Shown here in pieces: positions 12,606-23,239 of a stretch of DNA of 64,000 nt (the stretch's first letter is position 1; each line of letters starts with the position of its first letter). The translations under genes were made by a program, and so were the position numbers. The notes beneath the pieces were generated by a model. That model did no database searches, was not told where the DNA came from, and was given only the letters and a program-made list of their open reading frames with translations. This DNA comes from Caprella mutica (Eukaryota > Arthropoda > Malacostraca > Amphipoda > Caprellidae), in NCBI GenBank assembly GCA_947561585.1, contig CANNZV010000521.1, forward strand, positions 186,001 through 250,000. The letters run 5' to 3'.

Positions 12606-13185
12606 ATTCCACAGACGCTATGACATAAAGTATTACTCACTCGCTCCACGTAAGCCTGAACTGATTTGTATTTACGCTTCACTGACGGTTGTACAGTACT
12701 ACAAACCCCGAAGAAAGTATTAGCGGGGTAGTAGTAGAGTACTACGGAAGGCTCCAAGTGGGTTGCCATGTAGTCAATTTGGTTGGTCAATTACCGTTTG
12801 TGATAATGTTATCAGACGAAAAAAATTTACCGCATCGTATATCAGGTCAATCATTTAAAATTATTATTAACATAATTTCCCACTTTTTGGCTATTTTGAA
12901 GTTTCGATTTTTATTTAGAGAAAATTTAACTCTCGTTATGGCATTAGTTTCCTAATATGTTATCCCTATCACAGACCAAAGGACACTGTAGTTATTAACT
13001 GTGATGAGGTATAGTGGTAATTGCGGTATAGTAATTATAATTGGAAAGCTATGTACAGGCAATTCTAGTAGTACTGTGGTGGTATTGATTATAATTATCT
13101 ATGAATTGGATCATTATTTAAAATTTATCTAGAAATTTTCTAATATTTTATTTTCTAAATCGGAATTAATTCCCTTATAATCAGA
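12606..13185. other. No gene recognised
   Basis: Contains an 88-codon frame at 12689-12955 without motif or repeat homology. AT-rich and probably non-coding. Confidence 0.4.
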
Positions 13186-13530
13186 GTGTGTACCATTAAC
13201 TATTGTGACTGATGGTACATACCATTTATTACAAGGGAACGCTATGTACCATTAACTATTGTGACTGATGGTACATACCATTTATTACAGGGAAGGCTAT
13301 GTACCATTAACTATTGTGACTGATGGTACATACCATTTATTACAGGGAAGGCTATGTACCATTAACTATTGTGACTGATGGTACATACCATTTATTACAG
13401 GGAAGGCTATGTACCATTAACTATTGTGACTGATGGTACATACCATTTATTACAGGGAAGGCTATGTACCATTAACTACTGTCACTGATGGTACATACCA
13501 TTTATTACAAGGGAAGGCTATGTACCATTA
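13185..13530 (+). repeat. 55-bp minisatellite with internal hairpins, about 6 units
   Basis: Each unit carries GTACCATTAACTATTGTGAC followed by TGATGGTAC. The outer GTACCAT and ATGGTAC are complementary, so each unit can form a hairpin. Units differ only by a few bases. Confidence 0.9.
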
Positions 13531-13724
13531 AAAGTAATTTTGTTTTTATCATTTCAATGATCTGTGAAAATTTCTTATTTAAATATATTTCTTTCTTAAC
13601 AATTTTCACTTCGATATTTAGCTAATTTATAAAATATTCAGTTTTCAAAATTCACTTGTTACATATTAATTTACAAATATCTTTGACTTTTTTCAAATAT
13701 TCACTTTTCCAAGTAGTATTAGCG

Positions 13725-14208
13725 CTGTACCTGTACACCACTGTACCTGTACATCACTGTACCTGTACACCACTGTACCTGTACATCACTGTACCTGTAC
13801 ACCACTGTACCTGTACACCACTGTACCTGTACATCACTGTACCTGTACACCACTGTACATGTACACCACTGTACCTGCACACCACTGTACCTGTACACCA
13901 CTGTACCTGTACATCACTGTACCTGTACACCACTGTACCTGTACATCACTGTACCTGTACACCACTGTACCTGCACACCACTGTACCTGTACACCACTGT
14001 ACCTGCACACCACTGTACCTGTACACCACTGTACCTGCACACCACTGTACCTGTACACCACTGTACCTGTACACCACTGTACCTGTACACCACTGTACCT
14101 GTACACCACTGTACCTGTACACCACTGTACCTGTACACCACTGTACCTGTACACCACTGTACCTGTACATCACTGTACCTGTACACCACTGTACCTGTAC
14201 ATCACTGA
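13725..14208 (+). repeat. 16-bp minisatellite, about 30 units
   Basis: Unit is CTGTACCTGTACACCA, with variants GTACATCA and GCACACCA. GTAC palindromes recur throughout. Long open frames on both strands are artefacts. Confidence 0.95.
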
Positions 14209-14883
14209 CACAGGTGCTGTTAGCACAGGTGTTAATTATAAAGTAACTAGCATGCAAAGTTCTATGGTGAGTGTTGGTGACAAAAATGTTTGAGATGAGA
14301 TTTGAAGAGTAATTTAAGAATAATACACAATAAATAATGAGTGAACAATTACTAAAAAAGAGAATCAAATTAAATAAATAGTAATTATATATAAAATATT
14401 GTAATATAAGAATTAAATGGAAAAATAATGTAATACAATGGCGAATGTTAATAAGAAATGTTGAGGATAGATAAATATTATATATTCGATTTAAATTGTT
14501 TACCAATATTGTGTTATTTATTTGTGACTTTGAAATAAAGTAATATCATTTGATAATTTCCTTAAGCTCAAATATTTGGTGATCTAGAGAAATTGGTCAC
14601 AATATATTAATTATTTACTAAAACTTTGTAAACCTTTTCCGAAAATGGTGAACGGAATGAATTAACGAGGGTGATTACCAGACGGTTTTCTGTGGTTGAC
14701 CTGTAGAAATAATAAGCTTCCTTATGTTTTCGAATGTGGTATTTGAACTTTGACATTTGTTAATGAGACTAGTAGGAACTCTTGCGTAAATTTAGAATTC
14801 GAGGGTTTCAACTGGTTTCAGAGGAAAATTGGAGAAAATGAAAGGGGAAACTTGAAGCTGGAGCTTTGGTGAAGAATTTCTCG

Positions 14884-14925
14884 AGTATATAAGCGGTGGA
14901 TTGGAATAATGATCGCCAGTTTTAA
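14884..14925 (+). promoter_or_regulatory. Candidate core promoter (TATA + initiator-like) in unit 1
   Basis: TATATAAG starts at 14886 and an initiator-like CCAGTTTT lies about 31 nt downstream, the normal TATA-to-start spacing in insects. A CT-repeat follows at 14927-14940. In unit 2 the matching sites are changed to TATATGAG and GCCTGTTC. Confidence 0.45.
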
Positions 14926-15672
14926 CTCTCTCTCTCTCTCGCGAGCTGTATAAACTGTCCCTCTGTTCACGAGAGTTAGTTTAAGAGCCCTCAGCCCGGG
15001 GGAATTTTCATCTAACCACAAGCCTTAGGCTCAATCGCGAAACTTAGTCGATGACATGTCCACCCAACCAAGAGGTTAATATGGAAACTGGACGATGATC
15101 AAGTCGTGGAGTTTCACGTGCCAGTATTCATGCCCGGATGGCAGAGACCAAGTCGTGCAGTTTTACATGCCCACATCAGTGTCTCTGCAGCGGTTGTTAC
15201 AGAGTCAAGGTCGTAGAAGAAGATGAGATAAGGTTTAACTAGCACCTGAGCCAGATTGCAGAACAGTTTCCGATCTTGCTGAACTGTACAAGATCTTGCT
15301 GATCTTGTACAGAACTGTATTTTACGATCCAGTAGAAGCCTGGACTTAAGAGTCCTCACCAGCAGTAACTTTCGGTTACTGCTGGTGAGGCAGTAACAGA
15401 CTAGTTTCCTGTTTTCAGCTAGTTTCCTGTTGTATCCGATTTAACAGCGACCCATTACTACCCTTTCATACCCCCTCGGTGCTTGCATAAACCCCCTTGT
15501 TTCATAGTGAAAGGTGAAACCCTCGATCTTCAAAATATGACCCATGTTGTAAGTTTAACACTTCCATAGATATAGATCATTGATTAATTACTTTTGTTGA
15601 CAATGTTTATATATAATTTGGAATAAATACTTCTTAAAATGCATTTGATTCAAATAAGATGATCGTTTATAC

Positions 15673-16357
15673 CAAGGTTCATAGACTATAACAGGTTAAA
15701 CGAATGGGGAAAAAATTGCCATAGAGAAAACAACATTTTCTGTCTTCCTTCTTGAATATCTCTTAAACGGTAGATTAAACTTGCGCGTGAGTCCGAATAG
15801 AATTATTAAGAATTTAATAATCTATCGAATGGTTTAAAAAATATTTTAATGAAATGGTTATTATCACTACAAAACCAACAAAAACTAATTGCTATTCACT
15901 ACGACAATTAGCAATGGAAGGAACAATTTCTGTCTTTCTTCTTGAATATCTCTTAAACGGTAGATTAAACTCGGGCGTGAGTCAGAATAGAATTCTTTAG
16001 AATTTAATAATCTATCAAATGGTATAAAAAATATTTCAAAGAAATGGTTATTACCACTGTTAAAAGAACAAAAAGCTAACTACTATACACGTCGTTGTCC
16101 GTTGATTAATGGGCACTGGTCAACATTTTTATCCGCTTTAATTATTGTAGCTAAAAGCCTAAAATAAAAACAAACATAATATTGCAATAATGAAATAAGA
16201 AAAAACAATATAAAATGTCAATTATTTGTAACATAGGTTTCATAGGTTTTAATTTAAAGAAAAGGTTTTCATAAAAAGAATTTGTAGACTCAGCTCTTAG
16301 TAACATTTCGTACTACAGATTTTTATTCGTTTAACCTGTTATAGTCTATGAACCTTG
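15673..16357. mobile_element. hAT-type MITE, 685 bp
   Basis: Terminal inverted repeats begin CAAGGTTCATAGACTATAAC and match for about 33 bp. The flanks carry an 8-bp direct repeat GTTTATAC (15665-15672 and 16358-16365), which fits the hAT target consensus nTnTAnAn. There is no transposase. The interior holds two direct copies of about 180 bp (15735-15905 and 15925-16095) sharing CTTGAATATCTCTTAAACGG, so it has duplicated internally. Confidence 0.85.
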
Positions 16358-16589
16358 GTTTATACCACCTTGTGTTTTGGTGCGATATTTAATTTGATAC
16401 TAATTAATGAGGTGAAGTATTGATTATTTATTTGACACGTAACCCTAACAGTAAATTAAACAGATTGACTTTTTTCTCTAAAGATAATCGTAACCTACTT
16501 AGTCGCTCGGCACTAATAAATATCCACGCAACCAAGTGAACAAAATAATTTGAAGGTTGAAAATATTAGAAACAGTGTGAATGACAAAG

Positions 16590-17880
16590 AACAGTTTATA
16601 TTTTTTTATAAATGTCATGGAGAATAGTACAAAATAGATAGATAGAAAATAGTATCGAAAATAATGTGTTGAATTCGTACACGTAAATAATTAAGGTGTG
16701 AAATTATAATGGTTATTTATTGAATACTAACACGATAAACTAATATTTTTCTTACTGGTAGTTGTAAAATCTTCAGACCGGATTGTTATTTGTAGGTAAC
16801 TATTTTGTGACTTAGAAATAAAGCAGTGTCATAGGATATTTCCCTTCTGCTCGATTATTTGTGGTTTAGATGGGATGATTGACAGAGATGTTTATTGCTT
16901 CGAGAAAGCTAGTTAGTGGAGTTCACTTTAGGCCGAATGGTTTTCTGTGTTCAACTTAATAGAAATAATGAACTTAGGAGGTTTTATATTTCTTAACAAT
17001 TTTGAAATGTGAATTTCTTTTGCGACAAAGAGGCAAATTACGTTTGGATTTAGGTGGAGTTTGAGAAGGATCTGTTGAGTATATGAGCGGTGGATTGAGT
17101 GGATGAATGCCTGTTCTAACTCTCCCTAAGTTGTCTACCACACACACTGCTCACGGGAGACTCATAAGAACAACAGGAGCCTTCAGGCTCAAGGCTGGGG
17201 GAAGTCTCCACCTATCTCCAAGCCTAGTGGTTGATATAGGACCTGAACGAGTGCCTAGTATAGTTTCACGTGTCTACAGCAGTGTCTACAGTCAATACCG
17301 TCCCTAGTACTGCTTTTATAACGAATCCTCGTCCACGCTAAGAAGCAGAGCTCCCGTGAAAGCCTGCAGCCAGTACAGACACACAAGAACCTGTGTTTCG
17401 AAGAGTTCCCAGTCGCATCCTCTCCATCAGAAAGCCAGTTATTCACATCCATATTCCCCTCAGTGATTGTGTGTGTGTAAGAACCCAGTACTAATTTGTA
17501 AAGGAAACCCTCAACCTCAAAAGTTTGATCCATGTTACCTCTATAGGTAGATGTTAATTTAGGCCTTATAATTTGAGCCTCTGTCTGATTGATTATTTAA
17601 CTATAGTACGCCTAATTTAAACTATATGTGTGTTTCTATTAACCTTGCCCTTTTTGTACAATATTTGATGCTATTTAACGAAATGAAGAATTAAATATTC
17701 ATTTGACAAGACACGTAAACAGTAAATAATACAAATTGAGTATTTTCCCTAGGGAGAATTGTAACACACATTATATAATTGCCTCGAAAGTGATGTATAA
17801 ATACGCTACCAACCAAATGGAAGAAAGAACTTAACTACTAAAGTAACCAAACTATTGAAAATATTGTGAAGAATAATATT
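16590..17880. repeat. Tandem unit 2 (diverged copy of unit 1)
   Basis: Colinear with unit 1. The TATA-like site at 17080 is TATATGAG and looks weakened. A 66-codon frame at 17107-17307 is not conserved in unit 1, so it is unlikely to be a gene. Confidence 0.5.
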
Positions 17881-17994
17881 CAAAAATAAAATAAAATAAA
17901 TGAGAAAGAAAACATGAAAAAAGGGGGTGAACACCCATCATACAATTTAATTTTTTTATCAATAATATCCCTCATTAAAGTTACAACCGCCATG

Positions 17995-18512
17995 TCTTTT
18001 CCCCACCACTCCACCACGTCTTTCCCCCACCACTCCACCACATCTTTCCCCCACCACTCCACCACGTCTTTCCCCCACCACTCCACCACGTCTTTCCCCA
18101 CCACTCCACCACGTATTTCCCCCACCACTCCACCACATCTTTTCCCCACCACTCCACCACGTCTTTCCCCACCACTCCACCACGTCTTTCCCCCACCACT
18201 CCACCACGTCTTTCCCCACCACTCCACCACGTCTTTCCCCCACCACTCCACCACATCTTTTCCCCACCACTCCACCACGTCTTTCCCCACCACTCCACCA
18301 CGTCTTTCCCCCACCACTCCACCACATCTTTTCCCCACCACTCCACCACGTCTTTCCCCACCACTCCACCACGTCTTTCCCCCACCACTCCACCACGTCT
18401 TTCCCCCACCACTCCACCACATCATTTCCCCACCACTCCACCACATCTTTTCCCCACCACTCCACCACGTCTTTCCCCACCACTCCACCACGTCTTTCCC
18501 CCACCACTCCAC
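17995..18512 (+). repeat. 22/23-bp GC-richer minisatellite, about 23 units
   Basis: Unit is CCACCACTCCACCACGTCTTTCC with or without an extra C. The C-number variation shifts the frame and leaves several frames open on both strands; none is a gene. Confidence 0.95.
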
Positions 18513-18749
18513 CAGTTACTCTGTAAGTTTTTGTGTTGTTGTTAGGAGGATATCCGTTGGCAGATAAAGAGAACTAACCAAATTAGCCACTTTAACTCAA
18601 CACATTTTAGGAAACCTTTGTCAAGGGAAGTGCAGGACAAAATACTTCATAATGAACACATCATTTCACTGGTTTAGTCACGTACAATTTAATTAGCTCG
18701 TTAACTGCGTGAGATAGTGTAATCTTAGATAATGTAATCTTAGATAGTG

Positions 18750-19395
18750 GGAGAGGTTCTAGGGCAATTCACCGCCGGACAATTCGCCACCGGACATCTC
18801 GCCGCAGGACAATTCGCTGCCGGACAACTCGCCGCAGGACAACTCGCCGCAGGACAACTCGCCGCAGGACAATTATCCGTGCGAACAACTCGCCGGTAGG
18901 ACAACTTGCCGCGTGATTTATATTTCACCGGCGTATACATTATTTAGATACATTTAAAAATATTATAAATTTTAACAAGAGTTTCATTTCAATACGCTTA
19001 AAACTGACCTAAACCAGTGGCTGACAAATTTCGATTTATTAGTTTCTTTTATTTTCATATTTTCTTGGTGAGAATATTTCAGGCCACAAAATATTAGAGC
19101 TATTAATTTAAATTTAGTAGTGTTTAACTTCAGTGTCGAAACGAAGGGTCTTGTAGTTGACGTCAAAAGGAAATTAAATACAAGGGACAAAAAGAAGAAG
19201 TCAGAAAGCAAAGTGACTCCTTGAACAAAGACACCAACAAGTTCATGAATTCAGAAAATCTACTACGTGGATGCGATCACATAGCAAGGAATGTGACGAA
19301 AAGGGACACAAGCACCGGTGACTGCACTCACGAATAGAAGAGGAAAATGAAGAGGTGATAGTAAATGTGGCGAGTTGTCCTAACAGCGAATTGTC
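18750..19395. mobile_element. Fold-back element with 15-bp array ends (GGACAACTCGCCGCA)
   Basis: The left end (about 18765-18905) is an array of about nine 15/16-bp units GGACAACTCGCCGCA and variants. The right end (19376-19395) has the same motif inverted (GGCGAGTTGTCC, GCGAATTGTC). An 8-bp direct repeat AGATAGTG flanks it at 18742-18749 and 19396-19403, although local repetition weakens that evidence. The interior includes dispersed-repeat copy B. No coding capacity. Confidence 0.65.
19118..19368 (+). repeat. Dispersed repeat family, copy B
   Basis: Aligns along its length with copy A at 5251-5512, sharing GGAAATTAAATACAAGGGAC, AAGGAATGTGACGAAAAGGG and the end GTGATAGTAAATG. Its 5' part (TTTAGTAGTGTTTAACTTC) matches copy C at 62079. 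It lies inside the fold-back element. Confidence 0.75.
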
Positions 19396-19667
19396 AGATA
19401 GTGTAAACATATTATCACAACATTGACGTTAAATTTGTAGCTATGATAAAAAGAAAAAGGAGCAGCTGGCTTAATATATTTTATATGCAGGCTCAATATT
19501 ACAGATTAAAAAATATTCTACTTTCCACTCAATGTTATTTCCACTGAATTCATAACAAGAATCTTTTACTATCACTATTATAAAAATAAAATGTGTAGAT
19601 AAAGAAAAAACAACCAAAAACATTTGCATATAAACTATAAACCGAAACGTTGAAACGAATGTCAAAC

Positions 19668-19822
19668 ATTGTAAATAAAGTGCACACTGCACAGTGAAGA
19701 GTTGAAACAACCACCAATAGTTGTAAATAAAGTGCACAGGGATAAAACAACCACCAATAGTTGTAAATAAAGTGCACAGGGATAAAAACAACCACCAACA
19801 GTTGTAAATAAAGTGCACAGTC
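19668..19822 (+). repeat. 41/42-bp tandem repeat, about 3.5 units
   Basis: AACCACCAATAGTTGTAAAT followed by AAAGTGCACAGGG recurs at 19708, 19749 and 19791. The array ends just before the retroelement. Confidence 0.85.
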
Positions 19823-19837
19823 AAGGGTCAGTCTAGT

Positions 19838-22800
19838 TAGCCTAGAGCAGCCATCACAGTAGGTTGTGTACTGCTGCGCTCTGATTGCGACCTTGATTTT
19901 CTGATGGGCTGTAAGTACCTGTTCACCTCTGTTTCTGCTTGCTCAGCGCTTTGTTTATGCTGCCCTAGTTATCACCTTCTGCCTGCTGTGACACCTAGCT
20001 TCCTCTTCTTTAGCTTTTCGCGGCACGCTCGGGTGACAAGCAGTCAATCAGTTTGTTTAGTCGGTAGGACGTGTACAATCAGGTCAGCTGAAAACTTCCT
20101 TAACCCACTAGTGAGCATATGGCAGAAAGGGACCGTTGTGTGTCATGTTCTCTTATTAACATCAGGAAGCGGACTGTTGTGTGCACTTGTTGCAGAGATG
20201 TTTTTCACCTCTCTTGCGTGGGTCTGTCTAGGCGCCAAGCAGATGCTATCCCTCGATGGTCATGTGTGTCGTGCCTGGGGCGGGGGGTGATAACACCACA
20301 ACCCGCCACGGATGCGACGATTGATTTGGAGGCATACATCTCTCGGTGCCGTAGAAGCATGAAAGTACTGAGGATAGTCCCTAAAGGAGCCATCTTTTGC
20401 GTAGCGGACGCGTTGCAAAAGTTACTTGAAAGAGTAATTCAGGAGGGAACCCCCATTGCGTGGGGTAGACTCTTGAGCTTTTGCTATTGGGCTCTCAGGA
20501 GTCCCGGACAACGCAGTTCGGAAGCAAAACGGAATACTTCGTTAACAACGGAAGTGAAAAGACAGGTCGCGTCTTTCATGGAAGAGCACCTGTTAATCAT
20601 TCCGGAGGAGGGCGCTTTAGGTATGGGAACAGTGAATAAGGATGTTCAACTGGGGAAGCGTGTGTCGGATAAGTTGTCTGAAGGAGACATTACCGGAGCA
20701 GTGCGTCTGTTGGCTTCGTCGTCGGAGATTTCGCCTGAAAATGACGAAACTTTGACGGCTCTCCAACGGAAACACCCTCCTGCTCCTGAGGACCTCTTGT
20801 TGCCTGCAGGGCCAGGGGATGACTGCCAGCCGCACGTTGCCAGTGAGGAAGACGTCAGAAAGGCCTTGTCTTCGTTCAGGAAAGGCTCAGCGGGGGGTCC
20901 CGATGGGTTACGTCCGTGTCACCTGCAGTCTCTTGTCTCCCGTAAAGCTTCTGAGGCAGGCGCCAGGTTACTAACCACCCTAACGATGTTCGTTAACCTC
21001 ATTTTGAAGGGGGATGTTCCAGAATTTGCTAGACCTATATTCTATGGAGCCACTTTGACTGCTTTGGGGAAAAAGGACGGAGGCGTGCGTCCTATTGCTG
21101 TAGGGAACACTTTGAGACGTTTGGCTGTGAAAGTAGGGTCACGTCCCATGATAGCTAGTCTTGGAGAATCCTTGCGCCCTATACAGTTAGGGGTTTCAAC
21201 TCGAGGTGGCTGCGAAGCGGCAGCTCATGCCACTCGCAGATATCTTGGGTTGGAAGGTAAAAAGGTTATTTTCAAGATTGACATGGCCAATGCTTTCAAT
21301 AGCCTACGACGAGATGTGTTCCTGAATGCGGCTAAACAAAGGACTCAGGGGCTTTATAGACTGATTTGGCAGGCTTATTCTGGTCCAACAACACTTTTTT
21401 ATGGGGGAACGAACCTCGTATCCGCTACGGGTTTACAGCAGGGCGACCCTTTCGGTCCAGCTCTCTTCTCTTTGGGAATTGATGAGATAACGCGAAGGGT
21501 GGACACTGAGTTGAATGTCTGGTATCTCGATGACGGGACAATCGGAGATTCACCTGAAAAGGTGTTCACTTGTTTGCAGCGTCTAATCAGTGACCTTGCT
21601 GAAGTGGGACTGGATATCAACCGAGAGAAGTGTGAACTGATTTTGCTGAATCATTCTGAGGAAGAATCAATAATTACGAGGAATCTATTTGAGGGGTTGA
21701 TGCCAGGATTGAGGGTCGTTCCAGTGGAAGATTTAAGCTTGCTGGGAGCACCACTCATGGAGAGGGGCATACCAGCAGCTGTTGCTGAGAAGAGGGAGGA
21801 TTTGGAGAGGCTTTCGTCAAGGTTGAAACTGATTGAGAACCATCAAGCTTTTGCTTTGCTCAAGAACTGTTTTGCTTTGCCTAAGCTCCAATATATCCTA
21901 CGTGCTTCACCAGCTTACAGGAATAGTGAGGATCTTTCACAGTTCGACAGGGTCATTGTGTCAGCCCTTTCGATGGTTACCAACGTTAAGTTTGAGGGAG
22001 ACTCACTTGTGCAGGCATCGTTGCCCGTACGGTTTGGGGGGTTAGGAATCAGGATGTCTAAGGACATTGCGCTACCCGCATTCATATCTTCCCTTCATGC
22101 TACCGAGGATTTGGTTAGATCCATTCTGTGCAGAACACAGATTGGGGATGACCGAGAGCTTGGAGCAGCAGTGGAGAAATGGCAAAGTGAGGGTTTAGCC
22201 TTAGCTGAGGGAGCTAATGAGAGTCGGCAGAGGTCATGGGATGACCCTAAGTCGGTAGCCACTGTGGCCAGACTGCTCGAGGAGGCTGATCAATTGTCTA
22301 GGGCACGTCTGCTGGCATCTGCATGTAGAGAGAGCGGACTTTGGTTACATGCGCTTCCAGTTCCTACACTTGGAACGCTACTCGACGGAGAGTCTTTTCG
22401 GGTTGCGATTGCGCTACGTGTTGGTGCGGACATCTGTGAGCCACACGTGTGCCGATGCGGCCAGAGGGTGGATTCAAGGGGACTTCACGGTCTATCATGT
22501 CGCTACAGTGCTGGACGCCATCCGAGACATACAGCCCTGAATGATGTTATTAGGAGAGCTTTGATTTCGGCTGGTATCCCTTCAGTGCTTGAGCCTCTGG
22601 GGGTTGATAGGGGTGATGGTAAGCGGCCTGATGGTATCTCAGTCTTCCCTTTTACAGATGGGAGGTGTCTTTGTTGGGATGCAACATGTGTAGACACTTA
22701 CGCGGCGTCTCACTTGATCGACTCGGCATTGTCACCTGGTAGCGCAGCCAAGGAGGCGGAGGGGAGGAAGCGACGCAAATATGCGGCTCTTGGCATTCGA

Positions 22801-23219
22801 TATCGGTTCGAACCCATAGCGGTGGAAACGGCAGGTAGCTATGGTGAAACGACAGGCGCACTCCTTACTGAAATCGGCCGTCGCATTACCGACGTCACTG
22901 ATGATGTGAGAGAGACCTTTTGGTTAGAGCAGAGAGTTGGTTTGGCAGTTCAGAGGGGCAATGCTTTCAGTATCCTGACGTCAGTCAAGGAGAAGTATGA
23001 TGACCGCAGTTTGGGTGTTGCCCTGTGACCTGCTATAGGCACCTCACAGTCGGTTGGAGGCCACTACCATTGGCGATGGTCGGAGCCATGGTCGTAGAGC
23101 AGAGAAGCTTATCTTTCATTTTTTAATGTTCATTGTCTTAATAAAGATAATAGCTTTTTTTTTTAATTATTTAAGGTTTGCTTCTTCTGGCAGGGGGCCT
23201 TTTTAAAAAAAAAAAAAAA
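19838..23219 (+). mobile_element. Non-LTR retroelement, full length, PHD-RT-endonuclease type
   Basis: About 3.38 kb, markedly GC-richer than its surroundings. It has a roughly 280-bp 5' leader, a single long ORF (20119-23028), AATAAA at about 23140 and a 15-A tail (23205-23219). The 7-bp direct repeat GTCTAGT at 19831-19837 and 23220-23226 is a plausible target-site duplication and sets the boundaries given. The element lies antisense in the host gene intron. Confidence 0.8.
20119..23028 (+). CDS. Retroelement polyprotein: PHD finger, reverse transcriptase, restriction-like endonuclease
   Basis: 969 codons without interruption; an in-frame TAA lies just upstream of the ATG. Residues about 7-54 form a C4HC3 PHD-type zinc finger (CVSC, CTCC, FHLSC, WSCVSC). 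The reverse transcriptase follows: GGPDGLRP, RPIAVGN, motif A with Asp388 (KIDMANAFN), motif B (LQQGDPFGPALF) and motif C YLDD with Asp471/472. Near residue 773 a CxC...HGLSC...HPRH zinc cluster precedes the R2-like restriction-like endonuclease signature RPD (837-838) ... WDAT (Asp854). No apurinic-type endonuclease is visible. The order RT, zinc cluster, PD-(D/E)XK nuclease matches early-branching non-LTR elements such as R2; the N-terminal PHD finger differs from R2's Cys2His2/Myb head. All catalytic residues are present, so it may be active. Confidence 0.88.
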   Translation: MAERDRCVSCSLINIRKRTVVCTCCRDVFHLSCVGLSRRQADAIPRWSCVSCLGRGVITPQPATDATIDLEAYISRCRRSMKVLRIVPKGAIFCVADALQKLLERVIQEGTPIAWGRLLSFCYWALRSPGQRSSEAKRNTSLTTEVKRQVASFMEEHLLIIPEEGALGMGTVNKDVQLGKRVSDKLSEGDITGAVRLLASSSEISPENDETLTALQRKHPPAPEDLLLPAGPGDDCQPHVASEEDVRKALSSFRKGSAGGPDGLRPCHLQSLVSRKASEAGARLLTTLTMFVNLILKGDVPEFARPIFYGATLTALGKKDGGVRPIAVGNTLRRLAVKVGSRPMIASLGESLRPIQLGVSTRGGCEAAAHATRRYLGLEGKKVIFKIDMANAFNSLRRDVFLNAAKQRTQGLYRLIWQAYSGPTTLFYGGTNLVSATGLQQGDPFGPALFSLGIDEITRRVDTELNVWYLDDGTIGDSPEKVFTCLQRLISDLAEVGLDINREKCELILLNHSEEESIITRNLFEGLMPGLRVVPVEDLSLLGAPLMERGIPAAVAEKREDLERLSSRLKLIENHQAFALLKNCFALPKLQYILRASPAYRNSEDLSQFDRVIVSALSMVTNVKFEGDSLVQASLPVRFGGLGIRMSKDIALPAFISSLHATEDLVRSILCRTQIGDDRELGAAVEKWQSEGLALAEGANESRQRSWDDPKSVATVARLLEEADQLSRARLLASACRESGLWLHALPVPTLGTLLDGESFRVAIALRVGADICEPHVCRCGQRVDSRGLHGLSCRYSAGRHPRHTALNDVIRRALISAGIPSVLEPLGVDRGDGKRPDGISVFPFTDGRCLCWDATCVDTYAASHLIDSALSPGSAAKEAEGRKRRKYAALGIRYRFEPIAVETAGSYGETTGALLTEIGRRITDVTDDVRETFWLEQRVGLAVQRGNAFSILTSVKEKYDDRSLGVAL

Positions 23220-23239
23220 GTCTAGTAGAATAACTTTAC

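Larger units (their letters stand above)
14290..16590. repeat. Tandem unit 1 with TATA-containing core (interrupted by a hAT-type MITE)
   Basis: Diverged from unit 2 (16590-17880) but colinear. Shared landmarks are TTTGTGACTT-GAAATAAAG, the block TATAAGCGGTGGATTG, AACTCTC, and near the end GACACGTAA and ACAGTAAAT. The unit is longer because a 685-bp MITE inserted at 15673-16357. No conserved ORF links the two units. They could be diverged copies of a non-coding transcription unit or solo LTRs. Confidence 0.55.

Noticed and set aside
13656..14506. Several frames of 60-196 codons on both strands
   Set aside because: Created by the 16-bp GTACCTGTACACCA array.
17880..18567. Gly/Trp-rich and His/Pro/Thr-rich frames of up to 217 codons
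   Set aside because: 22/23-bp array artefacts on opposite strands.
20617..22861. Minus- and plus-strand frames of 60-73 codons
   Set aside because: Shadows of the retroelement ORF.
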